DNA of 64,000 bases from NCBI RefSeq assembly GCF_000024765.1, contig NC_013422.1:62001-126000 (forward strand), in the 5' to 3' direction. The stretch is from Halothiobacillus neapolitanus c2. Lineage in GTDB: Bacteria; Pseudomonadota; Gammaproteobacteria; Halothiobacillales; Halothiobacillaceae. The number at the start of each line of letters is the position of its first letter. Within the stretch, counting starts at the first letter, position 1. The notes below the pieces were generated by a model that was not told where the DNA came from, ran no database searches, and saw only the letters and a list, made by a program, of their open reading frames with translations. This document shows, piece after piece, positions 1 to 8,808 of the stretch. The position numbers and the translations under genes are program-made.

Positions 1-44
1 GCTTACGGCCCAGGAGTTGACCGGACCGGACTCAGCGGCTGCCA

Positions 45-248
45 TCACGCAAAAGGATTGAACACCTCGTCCTTCTGTTTGCGGTGCCGCTTGAGTTCAA
101 AAGAGAGCACTTGCACGATCTCTTCTTCATCCAGTGGTTTGGCGGGTTTTGAACTCCGCTCGCTCAATTCGGCAGCAATCGCCTGAATCAGATGTTCGAG
201 CTCTTGGGTGGACAGGGCATTCAGTTCGGTGTTCAGGTTCATTTTCAA
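45..248 (-). CDS. small hypothetical protein downstream of phosphatase
   Basis: A 67-residue acidic, helical-looking protein with no membrane segment and no motif I recognise. It begins 5 bases after the stop of the phosphatase gene on the same strand, so the two are probably co-transcribed and translationally coupled. The opening MKMNLNTELNALSTQELEHL suggests an N-terminal helix pair. No function can be assigned; a role linked to the phosphatase is only inferred from position. Confidence 0.6.
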   Translation of the reverse strand: MKMNLNTELNALSTQELEHLIQAIAAELSERSSKPAKPLDEEEIVQVLSFELKRHRKQKDEVFNPFA

Positions 249-253
249 TGCGG

Positions 254-1108
254 TTAGCTCATCAAAACAGAATGGAAACGGGGTTGAGGCGTCAGATTGA
301 ATCGCTCCGTGCGAATGCGCAGGTCTCTAAAGTGCGTGGTGACGGTTAATTGCGGGCCAAGTTCGGCAATAGACAACCCATGCGCCGATTGGCTCTCGTC
401 GGCACCGGTGTCGATCCATAGCCGGTTGCCAGCACGCCTAGGTATATTCGAGACACTATGGCCCTGAATAACCCAGGCGATACCACTGATGTGGCGATCA
501 TTCTGTTCACCGTTCCTGAGCGATTGAAACTGAGCGTTACCCCAGAGCAGCGATTCAATACTCGGCTCATCGCGCGGTTGATCCCAGAATTTTACTTTTT
601 TGATTCGCTCAAGCCGTGTGACGCTGCGGCTCCAATCCCAGTCGGGCAGTTCGGCGTGGATGACGCCAACGGCCTCGGGGCCATTGCCGACCTGTATCAT
701 GAGTGGCATTTGGGTGATCAAATTCATGATCTCGGTAATCAGATCGGCCCATTTGTCCTCATTGAGCGCGTCGTAGGCATCCAGTAGCCACTGCGCGCCG
801 ATGGAGACCATTTTCTGCCGCTCGTCCGCGGTGAGCTGCCTGCGCGTGAGTGCCTGACGATACTGACTGATCATGCGCTCATGGTTGCCCGCCACAGAAA
901 AGAACCAGGGCTCCGACAGCAGTCGCAATGTATTGAGAGAATCGGTTCCGCGATTAATTAAATCGCCCACCGCGATCAGTCGATCGGACTCCGGCTTGAA
1001 TTGATGATAATCCAGTACCTTTTCCAGCCGCGACAAGTGGCCATGAATATCACCAACCACAAAATCTCGTCCATTCGGATTAACGAGGAGCTGTTTAAAT
1101 AAAGTCAT
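254..1108 (-). CDS. PPP-family metallophosphatase (PrpA/lambda phosphatase type)
   Basis: A 284-residue protein with the ordered metal-binding motifs of the PPP/ApaH-like phosphatase fold: GDIHGH near residues 18-23, GDLINRG near 48-54 and GNHE near 75-78, plus a later GHS. These residues bind two metal ions and hydrolyse phosphoester bonds on proteins or dinucleoside polyphosphates. It is larger than the phage-type enzymes (about 220 residues) and close in size to ApaH, but the motif spacing fits the serine/threonine phosphatases as well. Cytosolic, with no signal peptide. Substrate not determinable. A small gene follows 5 bases downstream. Confidence 0.85.
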   Translation of the reverse strand: MTLFKQLLVNPNGRDFVVGDIHGHLSRLEKVLDYHQFKPESDRLIAVGDLINRGTDSLNTLRLLSEPWFFSVAGNHERMISQYRQALTRRQLTADERQKMVSIGAQWLLDAYDALNEDKWADLITEIMNLITQMPLMIQVGNGPEAVGVIHAELPDWDWSRSVTRLERIKKVKFWDQPRDEPSIESLLWGNAQFQSLRNGEQNDRHISGIAWVIQGHSVSNIPRRAGNRLWIDTGADESQSAHGLSIAELGPQLTVTTHFRDLRIRTERFNLTPQPRFHSVLMS

Positions 1109-1521
1109 TAATAAGAATCAATCGATTGATTATCGCTCAGTCACGAAAAGGGTTGCGCAGGGAAGGTTTGGCAACGTTCCGCAGCATTCCTTTCCGTTAA
1201 GTTGGAAAGGAATAAAATCATGGAAGAGCAACGGTAATCCGAGCCACGATAAATTGTGGCCAGCATGAAAAATCAGAATTCGTTTGAGTATGGCCGCTAT
1301 GTGGCGGCTCGTCAATAGCAAAATATGCGGGATGGTTTGCTGTTAATTGTTGTGGCTTCAACGGCGTGGACAAGCTCTATACTGGGCACCGTCTCATGAA
1401 ATAACCATGGCGAATGCCGCCAAAAAGAGTGGCAAGCTCATGGTTGACGACCCCATTCTGGGCGATGGCCTATCCGCCAGAAAATAAATGAGACAAACCA
1501 CCTAATCAGAAGGAAACTCAA
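1109..1521. other. 413-bp intergenic region, no confident gene
   Basis: This region separates the leftward phosphatase gene from the rightward DsrE-like gene, so promoters for both should lie here, but I see no strong -35/-10 pair. The only small open frame worth recording is a 26-codon one on the + strand (1407-1487, starting MANAAKKSGK), which has no clear ribosome-binding site and may be chance or a gene remnant. Confidence 0.5.
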
Positions 1522-1998
1522 ATGAAAAAAATCCGATTGCTTCAGTCCGCGTTTGTTTTGTTCATGCTGGGCCTGTTGAGCGCACTACCGGTGCAGGCAC
1601 AGACCGTTGATGCTAAGGCGATTGATGCCTTGGGCGGTAATTCACTTGCCAATCATCATATTGTCCTTCAGGAAACCGATAGTGACTTGCAACGTCAAAC
1701 CTTGGTGCTGAATGTCGCAAGCAACCTGATTAATGCCTACGGGGACAATGCCGACATTGAGATTGTTGGCTTCGGCCCCGGTATTTCTCTACTTTTCGCC
1801 AACAATGAACATGCCAAGCGTATTGAATCTCTGGCGCAACAGGGTGTGCGGTTTTCGGCTTGTATGAACTCACTGGCAAAAGCGACCGAACGGCTGGGAT
1901 ACGAGCCAAAACTGAACCCGGTTGCCAAAAAAGTACCCGCTGGTATCGTGCGGATCATCGATTTGGTGGATGCTGGGTACATACTTGTGCGGCCTTAA
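1522..1998 (+). CDS. exported DsrE/DsrF-like family protein
   Basis: A 158-residue protein with a classic signal peptide (MKKIR, a hydrophobic stretch, then VQAQT with likely cleavage near residue 27). The mature part has the DsrE-like fold pattern: a hydrophobic strand, a NLINAYG helix region, VGFGPGISLL and a single conserved-type cysteine in FSACMNS. DsrE-like proteins are linked to sulfur handling in many bacteria, but this periplasmic subgroup has no proven reaction. AGAAGGAAAC gives a good ribosome-binding site just upstream. A stem-loop follows at 1997-2032. Confidence 0.75.
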   Translation: MKKIRLLQSAFVLFMLGLLSALPVQAQTVDAKAIDALGGNSLANHHIVLQETDSDLQRQTLVLNVASNLINAYGDNADIEIVGFGPGISLLFANNEHAKRIESLAQQGVRFSACMNSLAKATERLGYEPKLNPVAKKVPAGIVRIIDLVDAGYILVRP

Positions 1999-2032
1999 CA
2001 GGATGCTGAAATGAGTATTTCATCAGCCTGTT
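1997..2032 (+). terminator. stem-loop after DsrE-like gene
   Basis: An inverted repeat starts at the stop codon (AACAGG..GCTGAAAT, loop GAGT, ATTTCATCAGC.CTGTT). The stem is long but no run of T follows, so it could be a weak terminator or an mRNA-stabilising hairpin. Confidence 0.4.
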
Positions 2033-2168
2033 AATATTGATCGAGTGGGCGGCAAAAATGCCCTTCATGATTTGTTTGGAGCATATGCCTCATATCGAGG
2101 GTTTTTCGCCCCTGTCAATTCATATAATCTGTTGATCTATCCGTTGATTTTTTGGAACGCTGCGAACC

Positions 2169-2549
2169 ATGACCGAAACAACCGCCTCTGAAAGCATGAG
2201 CCACAAGGAAGTGGCTGAATACATTGCCAACCACGATGCCGATCGCCGAGGTGGTTTTGTCGCGCGCCCGATCTTGTTGCAAAAACTTAACGAGTTTGGC
2301 TCTCCAAGCCTTGCGGTGCTTACCTTCGAAGGAGAGAAAACGCTGACGCTCGCAGGTTTGCTCTCCTTGCAGCCGGACGATGAAGTCGTGCTGTATGACG
2401 ATAATGCCCCGGATGGTGCGCAATCATTCTACGGTGTTGTCGAAGACGTTCGCGAGGGCGTGCGACCAGCGGATTCGATTAAGCGTATGCGATTGATTTA
2501 CTTGCAGAAAAAATCCTCAGACAAGGTGCTGGATCCAAGAGAAGCCTGA
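2169..2549 (+). CDS. hypothetical protein
   Basis: A 126-residue soluble protein with no signal peptide, membrane segment or motif I recognise. It is acidic and mixed alpha/beta in appearance, with hydrophobic strands such as LAVLTF, EVVLYDD and MRLIYLQKK. The start is the first ATG; an alternative lies at 2196 (MSHKEV). It sits 72 bases before glnE on the same strand and may share its transcript. Function unknown. Confidence 0.6.
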   Translation: MTETTASESMSHKEVAEYIANHDADRRGGFVARPILLQKLNEFGSPSLAVLTFEGEKTLTLAGLLSLQPDDEVVLYDDNAPDGAQSFYGVVEDVREGVRPADSIKRMRLIYLQKKSSDKVLDPREA

Positions 2550-2621
2550 CGTTTTTCCCTTGATCAAATACGCCACAAACGCGCGTTTTAGGCGCACTGC
2601 GTTGCAATGGAGAGCCCGTCT

Positions 2622-5444
2622 ATGATCAATCTGATCGAACCCGAAATGCGGTTGCATATCGAATCAGCCGCCCGTGACGCAGGCGCTTCGGTCAATCAGC
2701 TCGCCCAGCTTCGTGTGTTGCTCGAAGTCAGTCCGTTTGTCGCCGAAAACATCACAAAACAACCTTGCTTATGGCCTTTTTTGCTGGAGCAGGTAAACCA
2801 TGCCAATGGCCCGACAGGTTTGGCCGAGCGGATTGAGCAGCAACTATCCAATAGCCCTATCGAAGATTTGGATCAGCAATTGCGCCACATCCGCCGAGCC
2901 GAAATGTTGCGCATCGCCTGGCGGGACGTGGCTCGGCTTGCACCGACAACGGAAACCTTGCGCGATCTTTCTGATCTGGCCGATCAGTGCGTGCAACAGG
3001 CGCTGATGGCGCATGAACGCGTCCTTGTGGCACGTCATGGCTTTCCTCGAAGCAAGCAGGGTGCGTACCAGCAACTGGTAGTGCTGGGTATGGGGAAACT
3101 GGGCGGTTATGAGCTCAATTACTCTTCGGATATCGATCTGATTTTCCTGTTTGAGGAAGAAGGCGAAACCGACGGCCCCAAATCCATTTCCAACAGCGAG
3201 TTTTTCATCAAGCTGGGCCAACGGGTGATCCGTTCGCTGAATGAAGTCACGAGGGACGGGTTTGTCTTCCGTGTGGATATGCGTCTGCGGCCGCACGGTG
3301 ATGAAGGGGCGCTGGCATTGAGTTTCGATGCCGCCGAGCTTTATTACACGACGCTTGGGCGCGAATGGGAACGTTACGCACTCATCAAGGCGCGAGTGAT
3401 TGCGGGCGATCAAGCGGCGGGTGCGCGGTTGCTGGCACTGCTCAAGCCGTTCGTCTATCGCAAGTATCTGGATTTTGGTGCCTTCGCCCAGTTGCGCGAC
3501 ATGAAAAAAGCCATAGAACGGGAAATGAACCGTCGGGGCATGCACGACAATATCAAACTCGGGCCGGGCGGGATTCGAGAAATCGAGTTCATCGGTCAGT
3601 TGTATCAGCTTTTGCGCGGTGGCCGCGAACCCAAGCTGCAAAGCAGGAGTATCCTGACGACGCTGGAAGTGCTGCGGGGGCTCAAGGAACTGCCCTCGGC
3701 GATCATCGACGAGTTGCTGGCTGGATATGACTTTCTGCGACGTGCAGAAAATCGCCTGCAGATGATGCATGACCGACAAACGCAAACTCTGCCCCTCGAT
3801 GATCTGGATCAGGCGCGCCTGGCTTTGGCCATGGGTTACTCCTCCTGGGGTGATTTCATGGCGGCGCTGGATCAGCATCGTCAGCGCATTCATCGATATT
3901 TTGGCGAAATTCTGCAAACCAGTCGCGACGACAACGTGAACGAATTGCCCATGCAGCAAATCTGGTTGAACAATCTAACGCCGGAAGTGGCCGAGGAGTT
4001 GCTGCGCAAGCAGGGTTTCGATGATCCTGAATCGATTCTTGATACCTTGCTGGCTTGGAAGCGCGACTTAAGCCCGCAGCTTAGCGATACGGTTCAACAT
4101 CGTCTGGATCTTCTGATGCCGAACGTGTTGCAGGAAGTGGCCACCCACGGCACCAGTGCCGAAACGCTGCGTGCGGTGCTCGCCTTGGTCGATGCGGTGC
4201 TGAGTCGGTCGGTGTATCTGGCCTTGTTGATCGAGCAGCCGGCGGCGCTCAAACACTTGGTGCAATTGTGTTCAGCCAGTCCCTGGATTGCCGAACTCTT
4301 GCGCCAGCAGCCAATTTTGCTGGATGAGCTCGTTGATGCGAACAACTTGTACAGCCAGCCGGATGTGCAGGCCCTATCCCAAGAAATTTCCGGATTCCTG
4401 TCGCGTTTCCCCGATGACGAAGAGCGCCAGTTCGATGAACTGCGACGGTTCCGGCAACTGGCCACGCTGCGCGTGGCCGCAGCCGATGCCATGGACATTC
4501 TGCCGGTGATGCGCGTTTCCGATCAGCTGACCTGGATTGCCGAAGTGGTGCTGGAAAAAGTGCTGCAACTGGCTTACCAGCAGATGGTGACACGGCATGG
4601 AGAGCCACGCGCGCTCGATGAGCACGGAGCCGAGTACACGCCGGGATTTGCCATCATCGCCTATGGCAAATTGGGCGGGATCGAATTGGGTTACGGCTCC
4701 GATCTCGACGTGGTATTCCTGCACGATTCCACCGATACATCTGCAATGACGACGGGCCAAAAACCTATCGACAATCAGCTCTTCTTTGCCCGTTTGGCGC
4801 AGAAAATCATCCATATCCTCAGCATTCGCACACCCTCGGGCGTGCTTTATGAAGTCGATACGCGCCTGCGACCAGATGGGGCGGGCGGCCTGCTCGTGTC
4901 CAGTCTGCAGGGGTTTGAACAGTATCAGAAGCAACACGCCTGGCTGTGGGAAACACAGGCATTGTGTCGCGCTCGGTTCATTGCCGGACAGAATCAGATT
5001 GCCGAGCGATTCGCCACGATCCGCCGGGACACGCTGTGCGCGCCACGTGATCCGGCCACGCTTAAAGAAGCGGTATTGGACATGCGGCAGAAAATGCGCG
5101 CCGAACACGGACAAACCGGCGCTGGTGAAACCTTTCATCTGAAGCGCGGGATCGGTGGTATCACCGATATCGAGTTCATGGTGCAGTACCTGTTGTTGCG
5201 CCATGCACACGCGCACCCGGAGATAGTCGCTTTTACGGATAATATCCGTCAGTTGCGCGCGCTGGCTCAGGCCGATTTACTGGATGGGGAGCGAAGCGAA
5301 CAACTGGTGACGGCCTATCAGCGTTTGCGCAACACTTCGCATCGGCGCACCCTGAACAAGCAGTCGCTGGAGTTACCCTGTGCCGATTTTGCCGAAGAGC
5401 GGGCCGTCGTTCTGGCTGCGTGGCAACAGATTTTCGAGTTATAG
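2622..5444 (+). CDS. glnE: glutamine synthetase adenylyltransferase/adenylyl-removing enzyme
   Basis: A bifunctional enzyme that adenylylates and deadenylylates glutamine synthetase in response to nitrogen status through PII. It has the typical length (about 940 residues) and both nucleotidyltransferase domains: the adenylyl-removing half with KLGGYELNYSSDIDL near residue 165 and the adenylylating half with KLGGIELGYGSDLDV near residue 690, separated by the helical linker. The aspartate pairs in SSDID and GSDLD are the metal ligands. GGAG at 2609-2612 favours the ATG at 2622; another in-frame ATG lies at 2607 without its own ribosome-binding site. Confidence 0.95.
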   Translation: MINLIEPEMRLHIESAARDAGASVNQLAQLRVLLEVSPFVAENITKQPCLWPFLLEQVNHANGPTGLAERIEQQLSNSPIEDLDQQLRHIRRAEMLRIAWRDVARLAPTTETLRDLSDLADQCVQQALMAHERVLVARHGFPRSKQGAYQQLVVLGMGKLGGYELNYSSDIDLIFLFEEEGETDGPKSISNSEFFIKLGQRVIRSLNEVTRDGFVFRVDMRLRPHGDEGALALSFDAAELYYTTLGREWERYALIKARVIAGDQAAGARLLALLKPFVYRKYLDFGAFAQLRDMKKAIEREMNRRGMHDNIKLGPGGIREIEFIGQLYQLLRGGREPKLQSRSILTTLEVLRGLKELPSAIIDELLAGYDFLRRAENRLQMMHDRQTQTLPLDDLDQARLALAMGYSSWGDFMAALDQHRQRIHRYFGEILQTSRDDNVNELPMQQIWLNNLTPEVAEELLRKQGFDDPESILDTLLAWKRDLSPQLSDTVQHRLDLLMPNVLQEVATHGTSAETLRAVLALVDAVLSRSVYLALLIEQPAALKHLVQLCSASPWIAELLRQQPILLDELVDANNLYSQPDVQALSQEISGFLSRFPDDEERQFDELRRFRQLATLRVAAADAMDILPVMRVSDQLTWIAEVVLEKVLQLAYQQMVTRHGEPRALDEHGAEYTPGFAIIAYGKLGGIELGYGSDLDVVFLHDSTDTSAMTTGQKPIDNQLFFARLAQKIIHILSIRTPSGVLYEVDTRLRPDGAGGLLVSSLQGFEQYQKQHAWLWETQALCRARFIAGQNQIAERFATIRRDTLCAPRDPATLKEAVLDMRQKMRAEHGQTGAGETFHLKRGIGGITDIEFMVQYLLLRHAHAHPEIVAFTDNIRQLRALAQADLLDGERSEQLVTAYQRLRNTSHRRTLNKQSLELPCADFAEERAVVLAAWQQIFEL

Positions 5445-5498
5445 AAACCGGCGGCAGCCCGCGATTCGTTTGCTGCCATTCAAAGAAGAGGGTGCCGC

Positions 5499-5957
5499 AT
5501 GCATATCTGGGTTGATGCCGATGCCTGCCCTGTGGCGGTCAAGGAAATTCTGTTTCGTGCGGCCGCACGCACGGGCCTGCCGATGACCCTGGTGGCCAAT
5601 CAGCCGCTGGCTATTCCGCGCGGCGCATCGACTGTGCGCTTCATTCAGGTGGCAGGCGGTTTTGATGTCGCCGACAATGAAATCGTGCGCCGGTTGTCGG
5701 CCGGTGATCTGGTCATCACACAGGATATTCCGCTGGCCGCGGAGGTGATCGAAAAAGGCGGCCTGGCACTGAATCCTCGGGGCGAGCACTACACGCCAGA
5801 TTCGATCAAAGCACGCCTCTCGATGCGTCATTTCATGGAATCCCTAAGGGAATCCGGCGTGAATACGGGTGGTCCGGCCAAGCTGAATCAGTCGGATCGA
5901 CAGGTATTCGCCAACGCACTGGATAAAATTTTGCTGGCCCGTCCCGGTTCGGTCTGA
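5499..5957 (+). CDS. yaiI: YaiI/YqxD family (UPF0178) protein
   Basis: A 152-residue protein matching the YaiI/YqxD family over its length. It opens with [17 protein letters not shown] and has later conserved segments [19 protein letters not shown] and the basic-aromatic [12 protein letters not shown]. The acidic residues resemble a PIN/NYN-like nuclease core, but no activity is firmly established for the family. It lies 54 bases after glnE and ends before a hairpin terminator at 6009-6031. Confidence 0.9.
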   Translation: MHIWVDADACPVAVKEILFRAAARTGLPMTLVANQPLAIPRGASTVRFIQVAGGFDVADNEIVRRLSAGDLVITQDIPLAAEVIEKGGLALNPRGEHYTPDSIKARLSMRHFMESLRESGVNTGGPAKLNQSDRQVFANALDKILLARPGSV

Positions 5958-6008
5958 AACCAAATACCCGACCGTTGATCTAACCCGCGTTGTATTTCTC
6001 TCAAGGGA

Positions 6009-6031
6009 GCCTCGTTCGAGGCGACTTTTTT
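6009..6031 (+). terminator. rho-independent terminator after yaiI
   Basis: GCCTC-GTTC-GAGGC hairpin followed after GAC by six T residues. It lies between yaiI and the OmpH-like gene and suggests the latter starts a new transcript or is attenuated. Confidence 0.7.
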
Positions 6032-6055
6032 ATCGTGAGTATCAGGAGTTCAGCT

Positions 6056-6586
6056 ATGGATCGCGCGGTGCGTTACGGTTTGTCGGTTCTGGTTTTTCTG
6101 TTCGCGGCGGCTACCCAGGCTGAGGTCTTGGCCGCGCCAATCAAGGTGGGTTATGTCAATTCGGTCGCGTTGATGGAGCAGGCGCCGCAGGCGGATATCG
6201 CCAAGCATGCGCTGGAACGAGAGTTTTCTCCTCGTGAGCGGGAGATTCGTGCATTGCAGCAGCAGGCTCAAACGTTGCAAGGGCGACTCGACAACGGTGG
6301 GGCGAGTATGGGCGACACTGAACGCAGCACGTTGCGCCAGCAACTCGACCAGAAAATGCTTCGTATCCAGCAAATGCAAAGCGATTTCCAGGACGATCTC
6401 AACCTAAAGAAAAACGAGGCGTTGGGCAAATTGCAGCAGGCTGTATTGCAGGCAATCAAGGATGTTGCCAAGACGAATGGCTATCAACTGGTGCTTTCCG
6501 ACGGGGTAGTTTATGCCGCGCCTTCCGTGGACATCACCAAGCTGGTGGCCGAGCGCTTGAAGCAACTGGCCAAAGGGAAGCAATAG
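6056..6586 (+). CDS. OmpH/Skp-family periplasmic chaperone
   Basis: A 176-residue protein with a signal peptide (MDRAVRYGLSVLVFLFAAAT, likely cut before APIKVGYVN) and the OmpH/Skp layout: a short beta segment IKVGYVNSVALMEQAP, a long charged coiled coil (about residues 50-135) and a C-terminal beta return YQLVLSDGVVYAAPSVDIT. Skp proteins trimerise and hold unfolded outer-membrane proteins in the periplasm. ATG 6056 is chosen because CAGGAG precedes it and it gives a proper signal peptide. It is isolated here rather than in the usual bamA-lpxD neighbourhood, so it may be a second, specialised paralogue. Confidence 0.85.
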   Translation: MDRAVRYGLSVLVFLFAAATQAEVLAAPIKVGYVNSVALMEQAPQADIAKHALEREFSPREREIRALQQQAQTLQGRLDNGGASMGDTERSTLRQQLDQKMLRIQQMQSDFQDDLNLKKNEALGKLQQAVLQAIKDVAKTNGYQLVLSDGVVYAAPSVDITKLVAERLKQLAKGKQ

Positions 6587-6603
6587 GCGCAAATCCTGAG
6601 TCG

Positions 6604-6830
6604 GCAAATCCCCTTGCACCCCTTTTTCAAAGTGAGGGAAGCTCGGAAAACCAGTCATTCCCGCGTAGGCGGGAATCCAGCGCCTTGATTTTTCTGGGTT
6701 CCTGCTTTCTCGGGAACGACAAATCACGGGTATATCGAAATGCCCGGAGGGAAAACAGCCTCCTTTCTTTGAACGCGCGCGCCTCCCCCTTTGTAAAAGT
6801 GGGAATGAGGGGGATTTAGAAGGGATTTGC
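6604..6830. repeat. MITE-like repeat family 2, copy 1 (carries a nested element)
   Basis: It is bounded by the inverted ends GCAAATCCC (6604) and GGGATTTGC (6822-6830). Inside are the pyrimidine-rich palindromic arms CCCTTTTTCAAAG and CCCCCTTTGTAAAAG. Without the 110-bp element nested at 6636-6745 it would be about 117 bp. Shared internal sequence such as TTTGAACGCG.GCGC also occurs in the copy at 36961. Confidence 0.7.
6636..6745 (-). mobile_element. 110-bp MITE-like element, copy A
   Basis: One of four full copies in the window (6636, 31934, 32437, 33197). Imperfect terminal inverted repeats of about 17 bp (GGGCACCTCGAAATACC type against GGGAAGTTCGAAAAACC type) enclose two palindromes of the ATTCCCGCG..CGCGGGAAT type, similar to the dRS3-like repeats known from Neisseria. 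No coding capacity. It is oriented like copy D and inserted inside repeat family 2. Confidence 0.75.
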
Positions 6831-6943
6831 ATTCATGCAGAGGCATCCTAGTGCGGTACTATGTCCGGAAGGTTCCTGTTTCGCACCGCAGATGGCGCAG
6901 ACAGGCACTTGAAACCGAACACCTTTTGATTAAGAAAAAGACT

Positions 6944-7192
6944 ATGGAAGCCATTCAACTGATTCGTGATTTTCTGCAGGAACGGACGCAGACAGATCCG
7001 GCGCTCGTTACCCCTGACGCCCGCCTCGAAACGCTTGGAATCGATTCGTTCACCTTGTTGGAATTGATTTTCGAGTTCGAGGAAAAATACGGCGTCAGTA
7101 TTCCCAATGATACGCAAACGCCTGAAACGGTTCAGGACCTGTTGAATCTGATCGCCCGTTTCCGCCAGCAAGCCGAAGCCAAACCATCGTGA
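6944..7192 (+). CDS. acyl carrier protein 1 (aryl-polyene-type cluster)
   Basis: An 82-residue acyl carrier protein. GIDSFTLLEL contains the serine that takes the phosphopantetheine arm, and the acidic helix 2 region EFEEKYG follows. ATG 6944 fits the normal carrier-protein length; upstream codons in the same frame are not carrier-like. It starts the fatty-acid-like operon that runs to 15697 and overlaps the ketosynthase start (GTGA). It corresponds in position to ApeE/ApeF of aryl polyene loci. Confidence 0.9.
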   Translation: MEAIQLIRDFLQERTQTDPALVTPDARLETLGIDSFTLLELIFEFEEKYGVSIPNDTQTPETVQDLLNLIARFRQQAEAKPS

Positions 7193-8436
7193 CGCGGCCG
7201 CATCGTGTGGCGGTAACCGGGCTGGGCATGGTCAGCCCATTCGGCGGGAGCACACAGGATTTTTTCACGCGGATGCTGGCGGGCGAGTCGGCCGTTGCCC
7301 TCTATGAAACCGACGATGCACCGCGCGGGCTTTCGGTGCCCGCGGTGCGCTGTGCCGATTTCGATCCGGCCGAGCGCGTGCCAAAACATATGCTCGCCAC
7401 CATGGATCGGTATGCGCAACTGGGTTTGGCTGCCGCATTTGAGGCATGGGCTCAGGCTGGTCTTACCCTCGGTGCGAATGAAGACAGTCCTGATGCGGGC
7501 GTTGCATGGGGCTCGGCGCTCGGTGGCACACTTGCTTATGAGCGCGGCTATCGCGACCTCTGGCAGAATGGACAGGAGCGCGTCTCGCCAATGTCGGTCG
7601 TGCAGGGCATGAACAATGCCGCCTCGGCGCAAATCGGTATTGCGCTGGGGTTGGGTAATTCCTGTCTGACCTACACCGTGGCTTGTGCCTCGGCAGCGGC
7701 TGCGATTGGCGAGGCCTTCAACCGTATCCGTTACGGTGATGCGAAAATCATGCTGACCGGCGGTTCCGATGCGCCACTGGCCTATGCCGTCGTGCGCGCC
7801 TGGGAGGCGATGCGTGTTCTGGCGCCGGGTGATCGTGATACGGCGTACCGTGCCTGCCGACCGTTTCACCCCGATCGTCGTGGCCTGGTGCTGGCCGAGG
7901 GTGCCGCCGCACTGGTGCTTGAAGACTGGGATCATGCCGTGGCGCGCGGCGCACCGATTCTGGCCGAAATGAGCGGGTTTGGCGCGAGTTGCGATCACAG
8001 CCATCTCGTGCGACCGGATGCGGGCGGGCAGGTTCGTGCCTTGCAGCAGGCGCTCGATCAGGCGGGTTTGGCGCCCAAAGACATCGGTTATGTCAATGCC
8101 CACGGCACGGCGACGCGTGAAGGCGACCCAACAGAAATACAAGCACTGAAAACCGTATTCGGCGCCCATGCAGAACATCTGGCTGTGAGCGCGACCAAAT
8201 CCATGCATGGTCATGTGATGGGCGCGACGGGTGCAATCGAAGCACTGATCACGGTGCTCGCGCTTTGGCAGGATGCCATTGTGCCCACCGCTCATCTGGA
8301 TGCCATCGATCCGGCGTGCGCGGGGGTTCGGCACATAACGCAAGCTGAACACGGTAGCGACTTGCAGGCTGCATTGTGCAGTTCGTTCGCGTTTGGCGGC
8401 AGCAATGCGGTTCTGGCGTTCAAGGCCTGTAAATGA
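7189..8436 (+). CDS. beta-ketoacyl-ACP synthase (FabF-like)
   Basis: A 415-residue condensing enzyme with the complete Cys-His-His triad: C166 in TVACAS, H306 in NAHGTATREGD and H343 in KSMHGHVMGATGA. It extends acyl chains on a carrier protein by decarboxylative condensation. It starts at GTG 7189, overlapping the stop of the first carrier protein by 4 bases. It groups by context with the ApeO/ApeR ketosynthases rather than with housekeeping FabF. Only one ketosynthase is present here, whereas aryl polyene clusters usually have two or three. Confidence 0.93.
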   Translation: MTRPHRVAVTGLGMVSPFGGSTQDFFTRMLAGESAVALYETDDAPRGLSVPAVRCADFDPAERVPKHMLATMDRYAQLGLAAAFEAWAQAGLTLGANEDSPDAGVAWGSALGGTLAYERGYRDLWQNGQERVSPMSVVQGMNNAASAQIGIALGLGNSCLTYTVACASAAAAIGEAFNRIRYGDAKIMLTGGSDAPLAYAVVRAWEAMRVLAPGDRDTAYRACRPFHPDRRGLVLAEGAAALVLEDWDHAVARGAPILAEMSGFGASCDHSHLVRPDAGGQVRALQQALDQAGLAPKDIGYVNAHGTATREGDPTEIQALKTVFGAHAEHLAVSATKSMHGHVMGATGAIEALITVLALWQDAIVPTAHLDAIDPACAGVRHITQAEHGSDLQAALCSSFAFGGSNAVLAFKACK

Positions 8437-8478
8437 TTAGTTCGAATAACGATTCGGAAATCGATAGGCGAATCAACT

Positions 8479-8484
8479 TATAAT
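8479..8484 (+). promoter_or_regulatory. possible -10 box upstream of second acyl carrier protein
   Basis: A perfect TATAAT lies 32 bases upstream of the second carrier protein, in the only sizeable gap (79 bp) of this operon. No good -35 hexamer is visible at 16-18 bp, so this is tentative. Confidence 0.35.
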
Positions 8485-8515
8485 CCGCCCCGAAAATACA
8501 AATGGATCAATTGAA

Positions 8516-8800
8516 ATGACCGATTTAAGTCAAAAAATTACAGACCAGGCATTGGTTGAAGAGCTGGCAAATCTGATTGTCGATGGGTTGAATTTGGAAG
8601 TCAGCGCGGCGGAGATCGATGCCGATGCCCCCTTATTTGGGCAGGGTCTCGGGCTTGACTCCATCGATATTCTTGAAATTGCGATGATGGTGTCCAAACG
8701 CTACGGTTTCGCCCTGCGCAGCGACGATGAGAACAACACGCGGATTTTTTCTTCGCTCCGGCACTTGGCGCAGCATATCGCCGAGCATCGCAGCTGTTAA
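8516..8800 (+). CDS. acyl carrier protein 2
   Basis: A 94-residue carrier protein with the phosphopantetheine serine in GLGLDSIDILE and an acidic body. It differs clearly from the first carrier protein (GIDSFTLLEL), as do the paired ApeE and ApeF proteins. Paired carrier proteins commonly divide initiation and elongation, or elongation and transfer. It is followed 8 bases later by the COG4648 membrane protein. Confidence 0.9.
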   Translation: MTDLSQKITDQALVEELANLIVDGLNLEVSAAEIDADAPLFGQGLGLDSIDILEIAMMVSKRYGFALRSDDENNTRIFSSLRHLAQHIAEHRSC

Positions 8801-8808
8801 GTCGAATC

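Noticed and set aside
1130-1321. 63-codon minus-strand frame in the intergenic region
   Set aside because: No motif, no ribosome-binding site, lies between divergent genes.
2844-3959. Long minus-strand frame opposite glnE
   Set aside because: Shadow of the glnE codons; no family similarity, no ribosome-binding site.
7132-8352. 406-codon minus-strand frame opposite the ketosynthase
   Set aside because: The + strand encodes a ketosynthase with all catalytic residues; the antisense frame is a composition effect.
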